Positions 39,907 through 48,979 are shown, counted from the first letter of the stretch. The stretch is 64,000 nt of DNA from Oceanicoccus sp. KOV_DT_Chl (GCF_900120175.1 NZ_FQLF01000005.1:188501-252500); one strand, 5' to 3'. Program-made: numbers and translations. Notes: generated by a model not told the origin, from the letters alone.

Positions 39907-41304
39907 ATGGATAGAAATTTACTTGATACTAAAACCACATCTGAGCTGCTGGATATGTTCGGTGCTGGTGAGCATAAACCTGGTTCAGGTAGTGCTGCAG
40001 CATTACAAGGTATGCTATCTGCTCAACTGATACTTACGGTCATCAGCCTTACAATTGACCCCAAGCGCCATGATGCATACAAACACTGTGTCGAAAAGAC
40101 TAAAGAGGCGGCTGAGGATATTAGAAGTCGTATCTATCCGACGCTTCAACGTCTATTTCTCGAAGATTCTGCATTATTTGATAAGGTAATCAAACTACGT
40201 GTACAGCGCGATGCTGAAAAAAACCCTATTAAAAAGCAGCAATTTGACGATGAAGCAACTGCTGCACTAACCCCTGCGACAGAGATTCCTGTTGAGATTG
40301 CTGAACTATGCGCAGAGCTTGCTGTTTATGGGGTTTTTATTTTTGATAATGGTTTTAAATCTGCTCGTGGCGATGCCAGCGTCGCAATGAATGGGGCTGT
40401 TTCAGCAATAGCTGGCTGCCTATCGATTATTGATCTCAACCTACTAAAGTTTGAGCCATCTGATTGGTCAGCGAACATATCTACACAAGCCAAACTGTTG
40501 CGAACCAAGTACGAAACTTTATCTGCCAAGTCATTTGCTGGGCTCGATGACCTTAGTGGCGAGCTTACTAAAAATATTGATTTTTATAGTAGAGCCAATG
40601 CTTTTAAGACTCCGCAAGCATTATCTTCTGATAAAGAGATTGAAGACTATACCATTTATTTACAGCGCTTTATGTGGGTATACCGTAAGAAGATTTGGGG
40701 AAAAGACGCACCCAAATTGCCCTTAGAGATGTTAAAGCCGGAACTTGCCATCCGATTTATTGGCTATAATTTCCAAGAAATGGTCACACTCGGGCAACAT
40801 GTAGACAAGGGCATCACATTTGATGTTGCGGGGATAATTCACAACCCTGAGAAGAGCATCTCTATTTCTGAGCAATTCCCCTTGGAATACCGTAATTTTA
40901 CAGCCGCACACGAGCTTGGGCATGCCTTAATGCATGAACAAAATGTCTTGCACAGGGATAGACCGTTAGACGGCTCAAATAACTCACCCCAAAAAGATAA
41001 CATCGAGTATCAAGCTGACAAATTTGCAACATACTTCTTAATGCCTGAAAAACAGGTAAGAAGAGCATTTGAAACAATGTACCTAACTAGCCTTTTCGAG
41101 ATCAGTGACCTGAGAGTAAATTTAGCACTAGCTAAGGATGCGGACAAACTTCGTAATGCTAGCAACATTAGAGACCTTTCAATAATACTAACCTCCCTCG
41201 AATATTATAATGGCAAGCCGAGATCATCTTTGGCCAAGCTGTTCAATGTATCCACTACAGCTATGGCTAGAAGGCTTGAAGAATTAGACCTTGTTCGCTT
41301 TTAA
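39907..41304 (+). CDS. Cyclodeaminase-like domain fused to an ImmA/IrrE zinc metallopeptidase
   Basis: 465 residues, cytosolic. Residues 10-190 match the formiminotransferase-cyclodeaminase C-terminal fold: KPGSGSAAALQGMLSAQLIL (PGSGS at 25-29, PGGGS in the family), EIPVEIAELCAELAVYG and DASVAMNGAVSAIAGCLSI. Residues 240-465 are an ImmA/IrrE-type peptidase: AAHELGHALMHE with HELGH at 335-339, third ligand probably E367 in NIEYQADKFATYFLMP, and a C-terminal winged-helix-like end (RSSLAKLFNVSTTAMARRLEELDL). IrrE/ImmA enzymes cleave repressors, often in stress or mobile-element control; cyclodeaminases use folate substrates. The joint function is unknown. The base composition is more AT-rich than its neighbours, and it lies alone between two tmRNA-end repeats, so it is probably acquired. 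Confidence 0.85.
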   Translation: MDRNLLDTKTTSELLDMFGAGEHKPGSGSAAALQGMLSAQLILTVISLTIDPKRHDAYKHCVEKTKEAAEDIRSRIYPTLQRLFLEDSALFDKVIKLRVQRDAEKNPIKKQQFDDEATAALTPATEIPVEIAELCAELAVYGVFIFDNGFKSARGDASVAMNGAVSAIAGCLSIIDLNLLKFEPSDWSANISTQAKLLRTKYETLSAKSFAGLDDLSGELTKNIDFYSRANAFKTPQALSSDKEIEDYTIYLQRFMWVYRKKIWGKDAPKLPLEMLKPELAIRFIGYNFQEMVTLGQHVDKGITFDVAGIIHNPEKSISISEQFPLEYRNFTAAHELGHALMHEQNVLHRDRPLDGSNNSPQKDNIEYQADKFATYFLMPEKQVRRAFETMYLTSLFEISDLRVNLALAKDADKLRNASNIRDLSIILTSLEYYNGKPRSSLAKLFNVSTTAMARRLEELDLVRF

Positions 41305-41576
41305 AGTTTTATCAGCCTGAGAGCTACTACAAAGCCAACAACTGACTTTTGCACATTGCACCACCCATACAAGAACAATACGCAACACTCGACCAAGCAC
41401 GCTTCAACACACCCATAACGCCGCTAGCAAGCCCGTATTAAAGCCGCATAGGTCGTACAATCTGGTCGTACAATGTATAAACAAATGTACGACTACAACT
41501 CCACCAATTTTATACTTTACCCTTTAAAAACAATAACTTAAAAACTGTACTTTTCAGCCAATTGTACGTGTACGTA
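41305..41576. other. Gap downstream of the fusion gene
   Basis: 272 bases, AT-rich, no supported gene. GTACAA words recur at 41455-41500 (GTCGTACAATCTGGTCGTACAATG). No integrase remnant is visible. Confidence 0.4.
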
Positions 41577-41794
41577 TCCCGCCGGCTCCACCAATACAAA
41601 ACCCCAACCCGAAAGGGCGGGTTTTTTTTATTGGTCGATCCACTGGCGTAGAGGCATATCGCCGGGCTCTGGCCAAAGCACTTGTTACACTCGCGGGCCA
41701 CTCTGAGCCGGAACGAACAACGCTCGCAGAGACGACGCCTGAACAGGCGGTCCCGCAGGGATTCGTAGCTTTAGCTACGAACAATTCCCGCTGG
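41577..41794 (+). repeat. Attachment-type module, copy 3
   Basis: TCCCGCCGGCTCCACCAA (41577-41594, identical to tmRNA 39416-39433), a terminator-like hairpin (CCCAACCC-GAAA-GGGCGGG with eight T), TTGGTCGATCCACTGG, GAGGCATATCGCC, the hairpin CGCCTG-AA-CAGGCG (41736-41749), TCCC-GCA-GGGA, TTCGTAGCTTTAGCTACGAA (41762-41781) and CAATTCCCGCTGG. Compared with copy 1 the CGCCCG stem changes on both sides (C to T and G to A), keeping the pairing. Confidence 0.85.
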
Positions 41795-41895
41795 CACTAC
41801 CCATGCTCGAGAGCCCCCATCAATCCGATAATAGAACCTATTAATCAAGCGTCCTAAAAATAACACTCGCCTGTTACAAACATGCCAAAACACCC

Positions 41896-44193
41896 TTATA
41901 TTTTTTTCACCCAAAACTCATACATATTACCGAAAGTATATGGATTTTGAAGTTCAAAGTCGTGCCACCGTGATAACGAAACCAACGAATTCTTTTCCTG
42001 ATTAAGTTCTTTAAAGTTACTCATCGTATGGTTGTTATTAATTTCAAAACCAAGAAACTGAAGACCAAGATCCTTTAAAATTAATTCAATTTCTGGCAAT
42101 GTAAACTGATGTTCCTGAACATGAAAAAGTAAATCCCGACAATCACTGAGACTAAAAAAATCTTCGGACCCTACAAGAGAATCCACCTCCGAACCTGGCT
42201 TCCTCGACATGGTGATTAGTTCCTGCCTGAACTGGCGGATATTCTCGCGAGACGCGTCGTAACCCAATTCAGAAATCATCTCGCGTGCTGCGATAACCTG
42301 ACGTCTTGCAATTTTACTGTACAAACCTATTTTCATAATGCCGCCTTTCCGCAATAAGTCTACCAATACCTGCCACCCCACCAAAGGTTCCTTTAAATGG
42401 TGTAATACGCCCCTGCATTCAATAAGGTCAAAGTCTCTCCCGCAACTACCCAATTCAAGTATATCCCCTTGCATGTATTCAATATTATTGAATTGCAGCT
42501 CCTTGGTTTTTCTTAACGCATAAGAAAGGCTACTCAAACTTAGATCAACTGCCAGAATATGGGAATCAGCGTATCGGGAAGCGGCCTGGAGAGCTTGATG
42601 ACCAGTGCCACACCCTGCAATCAAAATCCTGGGTTGTGCGGGCGATTTATAATTACTGAGATCAATCGCATATACCTTAAGCGCTTGCGCCACAGCTTTA
42701 GGCTCATCACCTAGCCCTGCCTTCGTCCAACGCGGATAGGGGTTATCCTCATATTGATCACGAACTGCCATCGATGTCACATTCTCAACGGTTGTCATTG
42801 AAGGCAATGTAGGCCGAATAGCCTGTTCTTCCAGCGGCTCTGAAATCTGACTTTTAATTACTTCCAGAAATTTATTTGGCCAGCTGAATTCAAGTAAACT
42901 TTTTGCCCAGGAGAAAGTATAAAGCGGGCGGTAACACCCTAAAATGGCAATTAATACAGGTGGGATAGGTCGTTTTTCCTCGAGGAAACGTTCTACTTCT
43001 CCTATTATTTTGTTTACGGCAAACGTTTCCTGTGGAGTTTCGATATAAACATATTCATTGATAAAACATTGATGCGCCAGGCTAATGCAGAACAACAGCC
43101 TATTCGGGTCATCAGTTCTTTCATCCCAGGAATTTATGATGGCGGAACGCATTCCGCTAAGCATCATTTCACCGTCCAAATTCTGGTTAGGCGATAATTC
43201 TAATATTTTTAAAAAAAGTGGTATTTGAGTTAATTGCGTAATGGCTTCTTGCAGATTATTTTCTAAATCATCTGTACGTGCAAACTCAAGAACCGAGATA
43301 AAGTTTGGGTGCTGAAACAACATGTTTGTTATTGTCCCCATAACACGCTTTGGCAAAACTATGGGCTGGTCAAGCATGCGCAAAAACAATTGTTCTAAAT
43401 CCTGGTGATATGAGTCTATTGTGATTTTTTCAACACATAAAGCTAGAGAATTCCAATATGTACTCTTATTTGGCTCAATAGTAACCGCGTGCTGCAATTC
43501 AAAAAAAGCAAGCTCATACTTACCCGCATCCATTTGGGCCGTACCAAGGTTGTAGTAAGCATTTGCAAAATCAGGTTTAAGTTCAATAGCCTTTTTATGA
43601 CTGACAATAGCTTCTTCCAATTTATTCTGAAATTGAAGAACAGCACCAAGATTAGTATATGCCTCCGCAAATTTCGGTTTTATTGCAATAGCTTTTTTGT
43701 AGCTGGTAACCGCTGCATCCAGATCACCTTGTTCTTGTCGAACATTACCAAGATTATAGTATGCCCCAAAATGATCAGCTTTAAGTGCAATGGTTTTTTG
43801 GTAGCTGGCAGCTGCAGCTTTTAACTTACCTTGCTTTTGCAAAACTGTGCCCAGACTGTTGTGCACTTTTATAAAATCAGGTTTTATTGAAATAACTCTT
43901 TGGAAACTGGAGACCGCCGAATCCAACTCCCCGCGCGCTTTAAAAACATTTCCAAGACTATAATGTGCATCGACATAGTCAGGATTTAAAGCAACAGCTT
44001 TTTTATAACTGTTAACCGCCTCTTCTAACTTACCTGTTTCTTGCAAAGCGACCCCAAGAAAATATAACACCAGAGGATTCTTGGCATTTAATTTCAGAGC
44101 TTTCTGGTAACTGAGTATTGCTTGAGCCAATTGGCCTGATTGCTGTAACGCTATTCCCTGCTGCATCGCTTCTAATGATTTATCAATTACCAT
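41896..44193 (-). CDS. TPR-repeat protein with C-terminal SAM-dependent methyltransferase
   Basis: 765 residues. The N-terminus (about 1-260) holds seven 34-residue TPR units (for example PLVLYFLGVALQETGKLEEA and AHYSLGNVFKARGELDSAVS). The middle (260-480) is an unassigned helical region. From about residue 500 there is a class I methyltransferase: motif I ILIAGCGTGHQALQ near 523, acidic ILAVDLSLSSLSYA, DILELG and FDLIECRGVLHHLKEP. TPR-methyltransferases of this layout are frequent in marine bacteria and often modify proteins or glycans; the target is unknown. The C-terminus FGNMYEFWVKKI ends the gene. Flanked by tmRNA-end modules at 41577 and, degenerate, at 44510, so it may be a second cargo of the island. 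Confidence 0.82.
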   Translation of the reverse strand: MVIDKSLEAMQQGIALQQSGQLAQAILSYQKALKLNAKNPLVLYFLGVALQETGKLEEAVNSYKKAVALNPDYVDAHYSLGNVFKARGELDSAVSSFQRVISIKPDFIKVHNSLGTVLQKQGKLKAAAASYQKTIALKADHFGAYYNLGNVRQEQGDLDAAVTSYKKAIAIKPKFAEAYTNLGAVLQFQNKLEEAIVSHKKAIELKPDFANAYYNLGTAQMDAGKYELAFFELQHAVTIEPNKSTYWNSLALCVEKITIDSYHQDLEQLFLRMLDQPIVLPKRVMGTITNMLFQHPNFISVLEFARTDDLENNLQEAITQLTQIPLFLKILELSPNQNLDGEMMLSGMRSAIINSWDERTDDPNRLLFCISLAHQCFINEYVYIETPQETFAVNKIIGEVERFLEEKRPIPPVLIAILGCYRPLYTFSWAKSLLEFSWPNKFLEVIKSQISEPLEEQAIRPTLPSMTTVENVTSMAVRDQYEDNPYPRWTKAGLGDEPKAVAQALKVYAIDLSNYKSPAQPRILIAGCGTGHQALQAASRYADSHILAVDLSLSSLSYALRKTKELQFNNIEYMQGDILELGSCGRDFDLIECRGVLHHLKEPLVGWQVLVDLLRKGGIMKIGLYSKIARRQVIAAREMISELGYDASRENIRQFRQELITMSRKPGSEVDSLVGSEDFFSLSDCRDLLFHVQEHQFTLPEIELILKDLGLQFLGFEINNNHTMSNFKELNQEKNSLVSLSRWHDFELQNPYTFGNMYEFWVKKI

Positions 44194-44916
44194 GGCGCCA
44201 GTTTTCCTATTTATTGTTATATTTATACACTCTATCAGGAAAACAAAAATATGATCAAGAACTTAGCCCCCCGATCAGCGCTGACAGGACAGGATAAATA
44301 AGGCGATCTAATCCCCAAACGCTCACCTGAGGGTAAGACAGTCAAACCATGTCCCTACTTATTTTGCCCTTTTCATAGTTCAGCCCGGCACGTGAGGTAA
44401 TTGGAATTTTATTCACTGAAGAATGACTTTCTTCTAATTCAACTCAACACTCTGGCGCTGCCATTAAAGCGTCAACGAGTTACCTGTAGCAGCGCTCTAA
44501 AACTTTATTTCCCGCCATCCCCACAATACGCCCAATCAATAATGGCTGTTTTTTAGTCGATGCTACAGGTATTGAGGGCTAGGCCGATTCAGCCGGAGCA
44601 AGTGAAGGATTACGGAGACAACGCCCCAATTTATTGAAATACATGAATGACTAGTTGAGTCTATTCATAATATAAATGGGAACTAACCTGGTAGTAGGTG
44701 GATCAATCAATAGTATGACGGCCTTTTTTAATTGTAATAATATAGTCAACCGTAACCCCGTGTCTTCCCACGATGATCAGTAATAAAACTGCATTGGCTA
44801 TGACCGCTAATAGACTAAAAAATCAATCCGGGAAGCAATAGCAAAAACGGTTGTATCTTATTGCTTCTATTGCATTAATATATCCCCCCAACATAAATCA
44901 CCAGAGAGTCCTAACC
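44194..44916. other. Intergenic region holding a degenerate island module
   Basis: About 720 bases without a gene upstream of the TPR-methyltransferase and of the OmpA-like gene. The part 44510-44628 is a decayed copy of the attachment module (see that entry). AT-rich words near 44830-44900 may carry the OmpA-like promoter. Nothing else was recognised. Confidence 0.5.
44510..44628 (+). repeat. Degenerate copy of the attachment-type module
   Basis: TCCCGCCATCCCCACAATA resembles TCCCGCCGGCTCCACCAATA of copy 3; then TTTTTTAGTCGATGCTACAG, GGTATTGAGG, CCGATTCAGCCGGAG and GAGACAACGCCCC follow in the order of copy 1 (GGTATTGAGG, GGGTTCAGCCGTAGAG, GACGACGCCC). The similarity is clear in order, but many positions differ. 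Confidence 0.55.
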
Positions 44917-45588
44917 ATGATAAAACGATTATTTTTACCTACAATCATCTGCTTGATATTACCTGCCTGTACTACTTTTGATGCATATACAGGCGAGGAG
45001 AAAGTCAGCAAAACCGCAGTAGGGGCAGGAATTGGTGCCAGTATTGCCGCTGTAGTTGCCTACATCGACAACAAGGATGAAGACAGCCGCAAACGCAACC
45101 AGCGCATTCTTGCTGCAGCAGGAGGCGGCGCGGCAATTGGTGGAGGTATTGGTTTCTATATGGATAACCAGGAAGCCAAATTGCGCAAGCAACTGCGTAA
45201 TTCCGGTGTCAGCGTGGTACGCGAAGGTAATAATATTAACCTGGTGATGCCAGGCAATATCACTTTTGCCACTGATAGCGGCGCTATCAAATCCAATTTT
45301 TATGAAATACTGGATTCAGTCGCAATTGTTCTTAACGAATTTAACAAAACCCGTGTAGTAGTCTCAGGCCATACTGACAGCACTGGTGCTGATAGTTATA
45401 ACCAAACCTTATCTGAACAGCGTGCCCGCTCTGTGGCAGATTATTTAAGATCCCAGAAGGTATTGCCTGACCGACTTGACGCTATTGGCTTTGGCAAGAG
45501 ACAGCCTATAGCCGACAATGGCACATCTAGCGGCCGCCAACTGAATCGGCGGGTTGAAATCACCTTGGTGCCAATTGCTGGAGCGTAA
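44917..45588 (+). CDS. OmpA-family outer-membrane lipoprotein
   Basis: 223 residues. Lipobox LPAC at residues 13-16, two Gly-zipper hydrophobic segments (GAGIGASIAAVVAYI and AAAGGGAAIGGGIGFYM), then the peptidoglycan-binding OmpA domain: ITFATDSGAIKSNFYEIL, VVSGHTDSTGADSYNQTLSEQ, RARSVADYLRS and GFGKRQPIADN with NRRVEI. The layout is like YiaD of E. coli. The start at 44917 gives a proper signal peptide, while the longer frame (22 extra codons) does not. Confidence 0.9.
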   Translation: MIKRLFLPTIICLILPACTTFDAYTGEEKVSKTAVGAGIGASIAAVVAYIDNKDEDSRKRNQRILAAAGGGAAIGGGIGFYMDNQEAKLRKQLRNSGVSVVREGNNINLVMPGNITFATDSGAIKSNFYEILDSVAIVLNEFNKTRVVVSGHTDSTGADSYNQTLSEQRARSVADYLRSQKVLPDRLDAIGFGKRQPIADNGTSSGRQLNRRVEITLVPIAGA

Positions 45589-45731
45589 AAAGCGTCTAAT
45601 TGATCTGCGCTCCATCGAACGCGCTGATAGCTGTCTCCACCAGCCTATATTGCCACTGGTAAAATTTTTTGAACCGTTTTGCCAGTGGCACCGACAGAGC
45701 TTATGAAACCCAGAGCTTATCGGAGAACGCT

Positions 45732-46043
45732 ATGACTACCGTAACCACCACTTCCAAATCCAGCACACTAACACAAGGTATCATCGTTGCTATGCTGATG
45801 ACTCTCGCCAGCTCAGCCCACAGTGCGGGCTACATCAAATTTGATGGCGTCGATGGTGAAACCAAAACGAAGCCAGTACCGCAACGCGTCGATAGTAAAA
45901 ACAAACCTCAACCGGCATCGCTACTACTACCCGCTGTCCAACAAGTACGGGAAGCGGCCTCCAGCAAGCCAAAAACCAGAGACAATGGTCACAGCGCTGG
46001 TGACGAACATGAAATAACATACGATATTGCCGCTGGCGTATAG
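45732..46043 (+). CDS. Small exported hypothetical protein
   Basis: 103 residues from the ATG at 45732, which has GGAG eight bases ahead. A signal peptide (LTQGIIVAMLMTLASSAHSA) is followed directly by GYIKFDGVDGETKTK. This opening is like that of Hcp1/type VI-type beta-barrel proteins (YIKFDGIxGE), but the rest is a short Pro/Lys-rich tail with no such domain. It could be a truncated relative or an unrelated small periplasmic protein. It lies alone between the OmpA-like gene and a hairpin. Confidence 0.6.
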   Translation: MTTVTTTSKSSTLTQGIIVAMLMTLASSAHSAGYIKFDGVDGETKTKPVPQRVDSKNKPQPASLLLPAVQQVREAASSKPKTRDNGHSAGDEHEITYDIAAGV

Positions 46044-46074
46044 CTGCAAGCAAAGCGAGCAACACATTTCCATC

Positions 46075-46100
46075 AAGCTGTTTGTGTAGACAAACAGCTT
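46075..46100. terminator. Hairpin between the convergent small gene and gcdH
   Basis: AAGCTGTTTGT-GTAG-ACAAACAGCTT: 11-base perfect arms between two convergent genes. T tracts are short, so efficiency is uncertain. Confidence 0.65.
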
Positions 46101-46137
46101 TCAATTATTGCCTCTTAAATTCCACCGGCAATCGTTA

Positions 46138-47328
46138 TTAAAATGCCTGCAAACCAGTTTGTGCTCGCCCCAATATTAATGCGTGTATATCGTGCGTTCC
46201 TTCATAGGTGTTAACTGCTTCCAGATTTAATAGATGACGTATGACATGAAACTCATCGGCAATGCCATTACCGCCGTGCATATCACGAGCCATACGTGCA
46301 ATATCCAGCGACTTACCGCAATTATTGCGCTTCAGCATTGACACAATTTCAGGCGCCGCTTTACCTTCATCAATTAATCGGCCCAGACGTAAACAAGCCT
46401 GCAAGCCCAAGGTAATTTCCGTTTGCATATCCACCAGTTTTTTCTGAATTAACTGGGTTGCTGCCAACGGGCGACCAAACTGCTTGCGATCCATAGTATA
46501 TTGCCGCGCCGCCAACCAGCAAAACTCTGCGGCCCCCAGACTCCCCCAGGCAATGCCGTAACGCGCCCGATTCAAACAACCAAAAGGACCACGCAAACCT
46601 TTGACGCCGGGCAAAAGATTCTCATCGGGGACCAGCACGTTATCCATTATGATTTCACCGGTAATAGACGCACGCAAAGAAAACTTCCCTTCGATTTTAG
46701 GTGCCGTCAATCCCTGCATACCTTTTTCAAGGATAAAACCGCGAATCACACCATCATCGTCTTTGGCCCATACCACAAAGACATCGGCTATCGGTGAGTT
46801 AGTAATCCATACTTTTGCACCCGACAAACGGTAACCACCATCTACTTTTTTCGCACGGGTAATCATTCCACCAGGGTCAGAACCATGATCAGGTTCAGTC
46901 AATCCAAAACACCCTACCCACTCACCCGTAATCAACTTAGGCAAATATTTTTGCCGCTGCTGTTCATTGCCATAGGCATAGATAGGGTATATCACCAGAC
47001 TGGACTGAACACTCATCGCTGAACGATAGCCTGAATCCACGCTTTCAACTTCACGAGCAATGAGTCCATAACTGACATAGTTCAAGCCTGCACCGCCATA
47101 GGTGTCAGGAATAGTTGCCCCCAATAAACCCAAAGCTCCCATCTCATTCATGATATCGCGATCAAAACTTTCATTGCGATGCGCCAGCAGCACTCGTGGC
47201 ATTAACTCGCGCTGACAATATTCCCGAGCGGTCGCTTTAATCATGCGCTCTTCTTCGGTCAGTTGCTCATCCAGCAATAATGGCGACTCCCAGTTAAACT
47301 GACCTTCTACTTTTGCGATTTCTGACAT
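46138..47328 (-). CDS. gcdH: Glutaryl-CoA dehydrogenase (decarboxylating)
   Basis: 396 residues from ATG at 47328. Acyl-CoA dehydrogenase fold: [22 protein letters not shown] (in parts), [39 protein letters not shown], and the catalytic-Glu segment [20 protein letters not shown], which is typical of glutaryl-CoA dehydrogenase. The conserved [15 protein letters not shown] is also that of the subfamily. Converts glutaryl-CoA to crotonyl-CoA in lysine, tryptophan or benzoate breakdown. Six codons of extra upstream frame exist; AGGTGGCA precedes the chosen start. Confidence 0.93.
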   Translation of the reverse strand: MSEIAKVEGQFNWESPLLLDEQLTEEERMIKATAREYCQRELMPRVLLAHRNESFDRDIMNEMGALGLLGATIPDTYGGAGLNYVSYGLIAREVESVDSGYRSAMSVQSSLVIYPIYAYGNEQQRQKYLPKLITGEWVGCFGLTEPDHGSDPGGMITRAKKVDGGYRLSGAKVWITNSPIADVFVVWAKDDDGVIRGFILEKGMQGLTAPKIEGKFSLRASITGEIIMDNVLVPDENLLPGVKGLRGPFGCLNRARYGIAWGSLGAAEFCWLAARQYTMDRKQFGRPLAATQLIQKKLVDMQTEITLGLQACLRLGRLIDEGKAAPEIVSMLKRNNCGKSLDIARMARDMHGGNGIADEFHVIRHLLNLEAVNTYEGTHDIHALILGRAQTGLQAF

Positions 47329-47401
47329 TGCCACCTGCCTCTTCAATTAACCAAAATCAATCTTGCTGAAAAGATACTACACAACCTGTAAAAAGCCGCT
47401 G

Positions 47402-48979
47402 TCACTTGACCGCTTCAACCTGCAAAATTTTAGACCCCGCCTTAAGCTCCAGCAACAAATAAAGCTCTCCCTTCGGACCTAATTCAATATCACGAAACCG
47501 TGCCAGATCATCAATAATTTTTTCACGATGAATAACTTTATTATCGTTTAGCTCCAACAACCATAAATCAGCAGCCCGCAGTGTCCCTAACAAAATAGTA
47601 TTTTTCCACTGCGGAAATTCTTCTCCGGTGTAAAAAATAAAACTCGACAAAGCGGGCGACGGCGTCATATCGACTACGGGAAAAATAGCTTGTTCCGGTT
47701 TTAAATGGATACCGGTTTTTTTCGCGCCATCCACTGGAAACCCTGTGTAATTTACTCCATTCGTAAAAATTGGCCAGCCATAGTTTCCGCCTTTGACCAG
47801 ACGATTTAATTCGTCGCCACCGCGCGGCCCCATTTCGGTACTCCACATTTCTCCAGTGGCCGGATTAAACTCAAGCCCCTGCACACTGCGATGACCATAC
47901 GTCCAGATAGCTTTGACAGCCTGCGATTTTTTTAAAAAAGGATTATCTACAGGAATACGACCATCATCATGTAGACGCATAATTTTTCCGTAGGGGTAAC
48001 GCAAATCCTGGGTGCCGTCATAATCCATTGGTCCCTTCATGCCAATACTAAAATACACAAAACCCTTATCATCAAACGCAATCCGGCCACCGGCTGAGAG
48101 ATCGGTAGTGTCAGTATAGGTATTAATATCTGCTTGCCACAATATTTGCTGATCAACCCACTGCCCGTCTTTGATACGGCCCCGTACCAAGCGGTTCATT
48201 GAGACAGGCCTACCCGCCTGACGGGCAAACGCATTGCAATCGCTACAACGATCGCCATGCTGCAAATAAATCCAGCCATTATTTTTATAATCAGGATGCA
48301 GCGCCACATCCATCATCCAACCCAAACCATTAACCTGCCCCAGGAATTGCCCGGCATCATCGTAAGCAGGTGGTGCACCTTTGATCAGCGGCGACTGTAG
48401 ACCACTGGTTGAAATAATACTAAGACCTCGCATCCGCTCACTCAATAAAATACGGCCATCGGGCAGTGGCGCAATCGAGAACGGCAGTGCAGCCAAGCCC
48501 TCAGCAATTAAGGTATAACGAAATTGATGCCGCTCCGTTTTGATAGTGGCCGCGCTAAGTTGAAATTCAATAGTGGCTTTTTTATCAAGAATGGTCGTGC
48601 CTTGCCGCTGTTCGGCGACGTACAAAGCCAGATTCTGAATTTTCGTTTCTTTCAGTACATCAGCCCAAGCCGGCATCCCGGTCGTGGGGTAGCCATTGCG
48701 AATACTGACTGCCAACGCTTCAGTGCTGTCACCATGACGTAATGTTACTCCAACCAAAGCCGGCCCTAAGCCAGTACCTGCTAAATCTTCGCCGTGACAG
48801 GACGCGCAATTTTTATTAAATAGACTGATAAAGCTATCTTTCATTTCGAGCTGGCTCATTTTCTCCCAATTAATCTTAAGCGGTTTAAACCCCAGCTCCG
48901 GGACTGCTTCAGCACTGACAGCGGCGCTGTTAAATAACACGCTGCACGTCATTAAATAAGCTATCAATAGTTGAGGCAT
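47402..48979 (-). CDS. PQQ-dependent sugar dehydrogenase with N-terminal cytochrome c domain
   Basis: 525 residues. Signal peptide cleaved after about residue 23 (SAAVSAEA), heme motif CASCHG at 58-63 with the axial Met probably in TTGMPAW, then the six-bladed soluble glucose dehydrogenase-like propeller from residue 160: LPFSIAPLPDGRILLSERM, GLGWMMDVALHPDYKNNGWIYL (in parts), LSAGGRIAFDDKGFVYFSIG, GHRSVQGLEFNPATGEMWSTEMGPRGGDELN. An aldose or other polyol is probably oxidised in the periplasm with electrons passed to the heme. No PQQ synthesis genes are in the window. It is 73 bases upstream of gcdH on the same strand, without obvious metabolic link. Confidence 0.88.
   Translation of the reverse strand: MPQLLIAYLMTCSVLFNSAAVSAEAVPELGFKPLKINWEKMSQLEMKDSFISLFNKNCASCHGEDLAGTGLGPALVGVTLRHGDSTEALAVSIRNGYPTTGMPAWADVLKETKIQNLALYVAEQRQGTTILDKKATIEFQLSAATIKTERHQFRYTLIAEGLAALPFSIAPLPDGRILLSERMRGLSIISTSGLQSPLIKGAPPAYDDAGQFLGQVNGLGWMMDVALHPDYKNNGWIYLQHGDRCSDCNAFARQAGRPVSMNRLVRGRIKDGQWVDQQILWQADINTYTDTTDLSAGGRIAFDDKGFVYFSIGMKGPMDYDGTQDLRYPYGKIMRLHDDGRIPVDNPFLKKSQAVKAIWTYGHRSVQGLEFNPATGEMWSTEMGPRGGDELNRLVKGGNYGWPIFTNGVNYTGFPVDGAKKTGIHLKPEQAIFPVVDMTPSPALSSFIFYTGEEFPQWKNTILLGTLRAADLWLLELNDNKVIHREKIIDDLARFRDIELGPKGELYLLLELKAGSKILQVEAVK

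Noticed and set aside
39433-41577. Integrase or excisionase within the tmRNA island
   Set aside because: Searched by eye in all frames; only the fusion gene is a credible CDS. No tyrosine-recombinase motif is seen.
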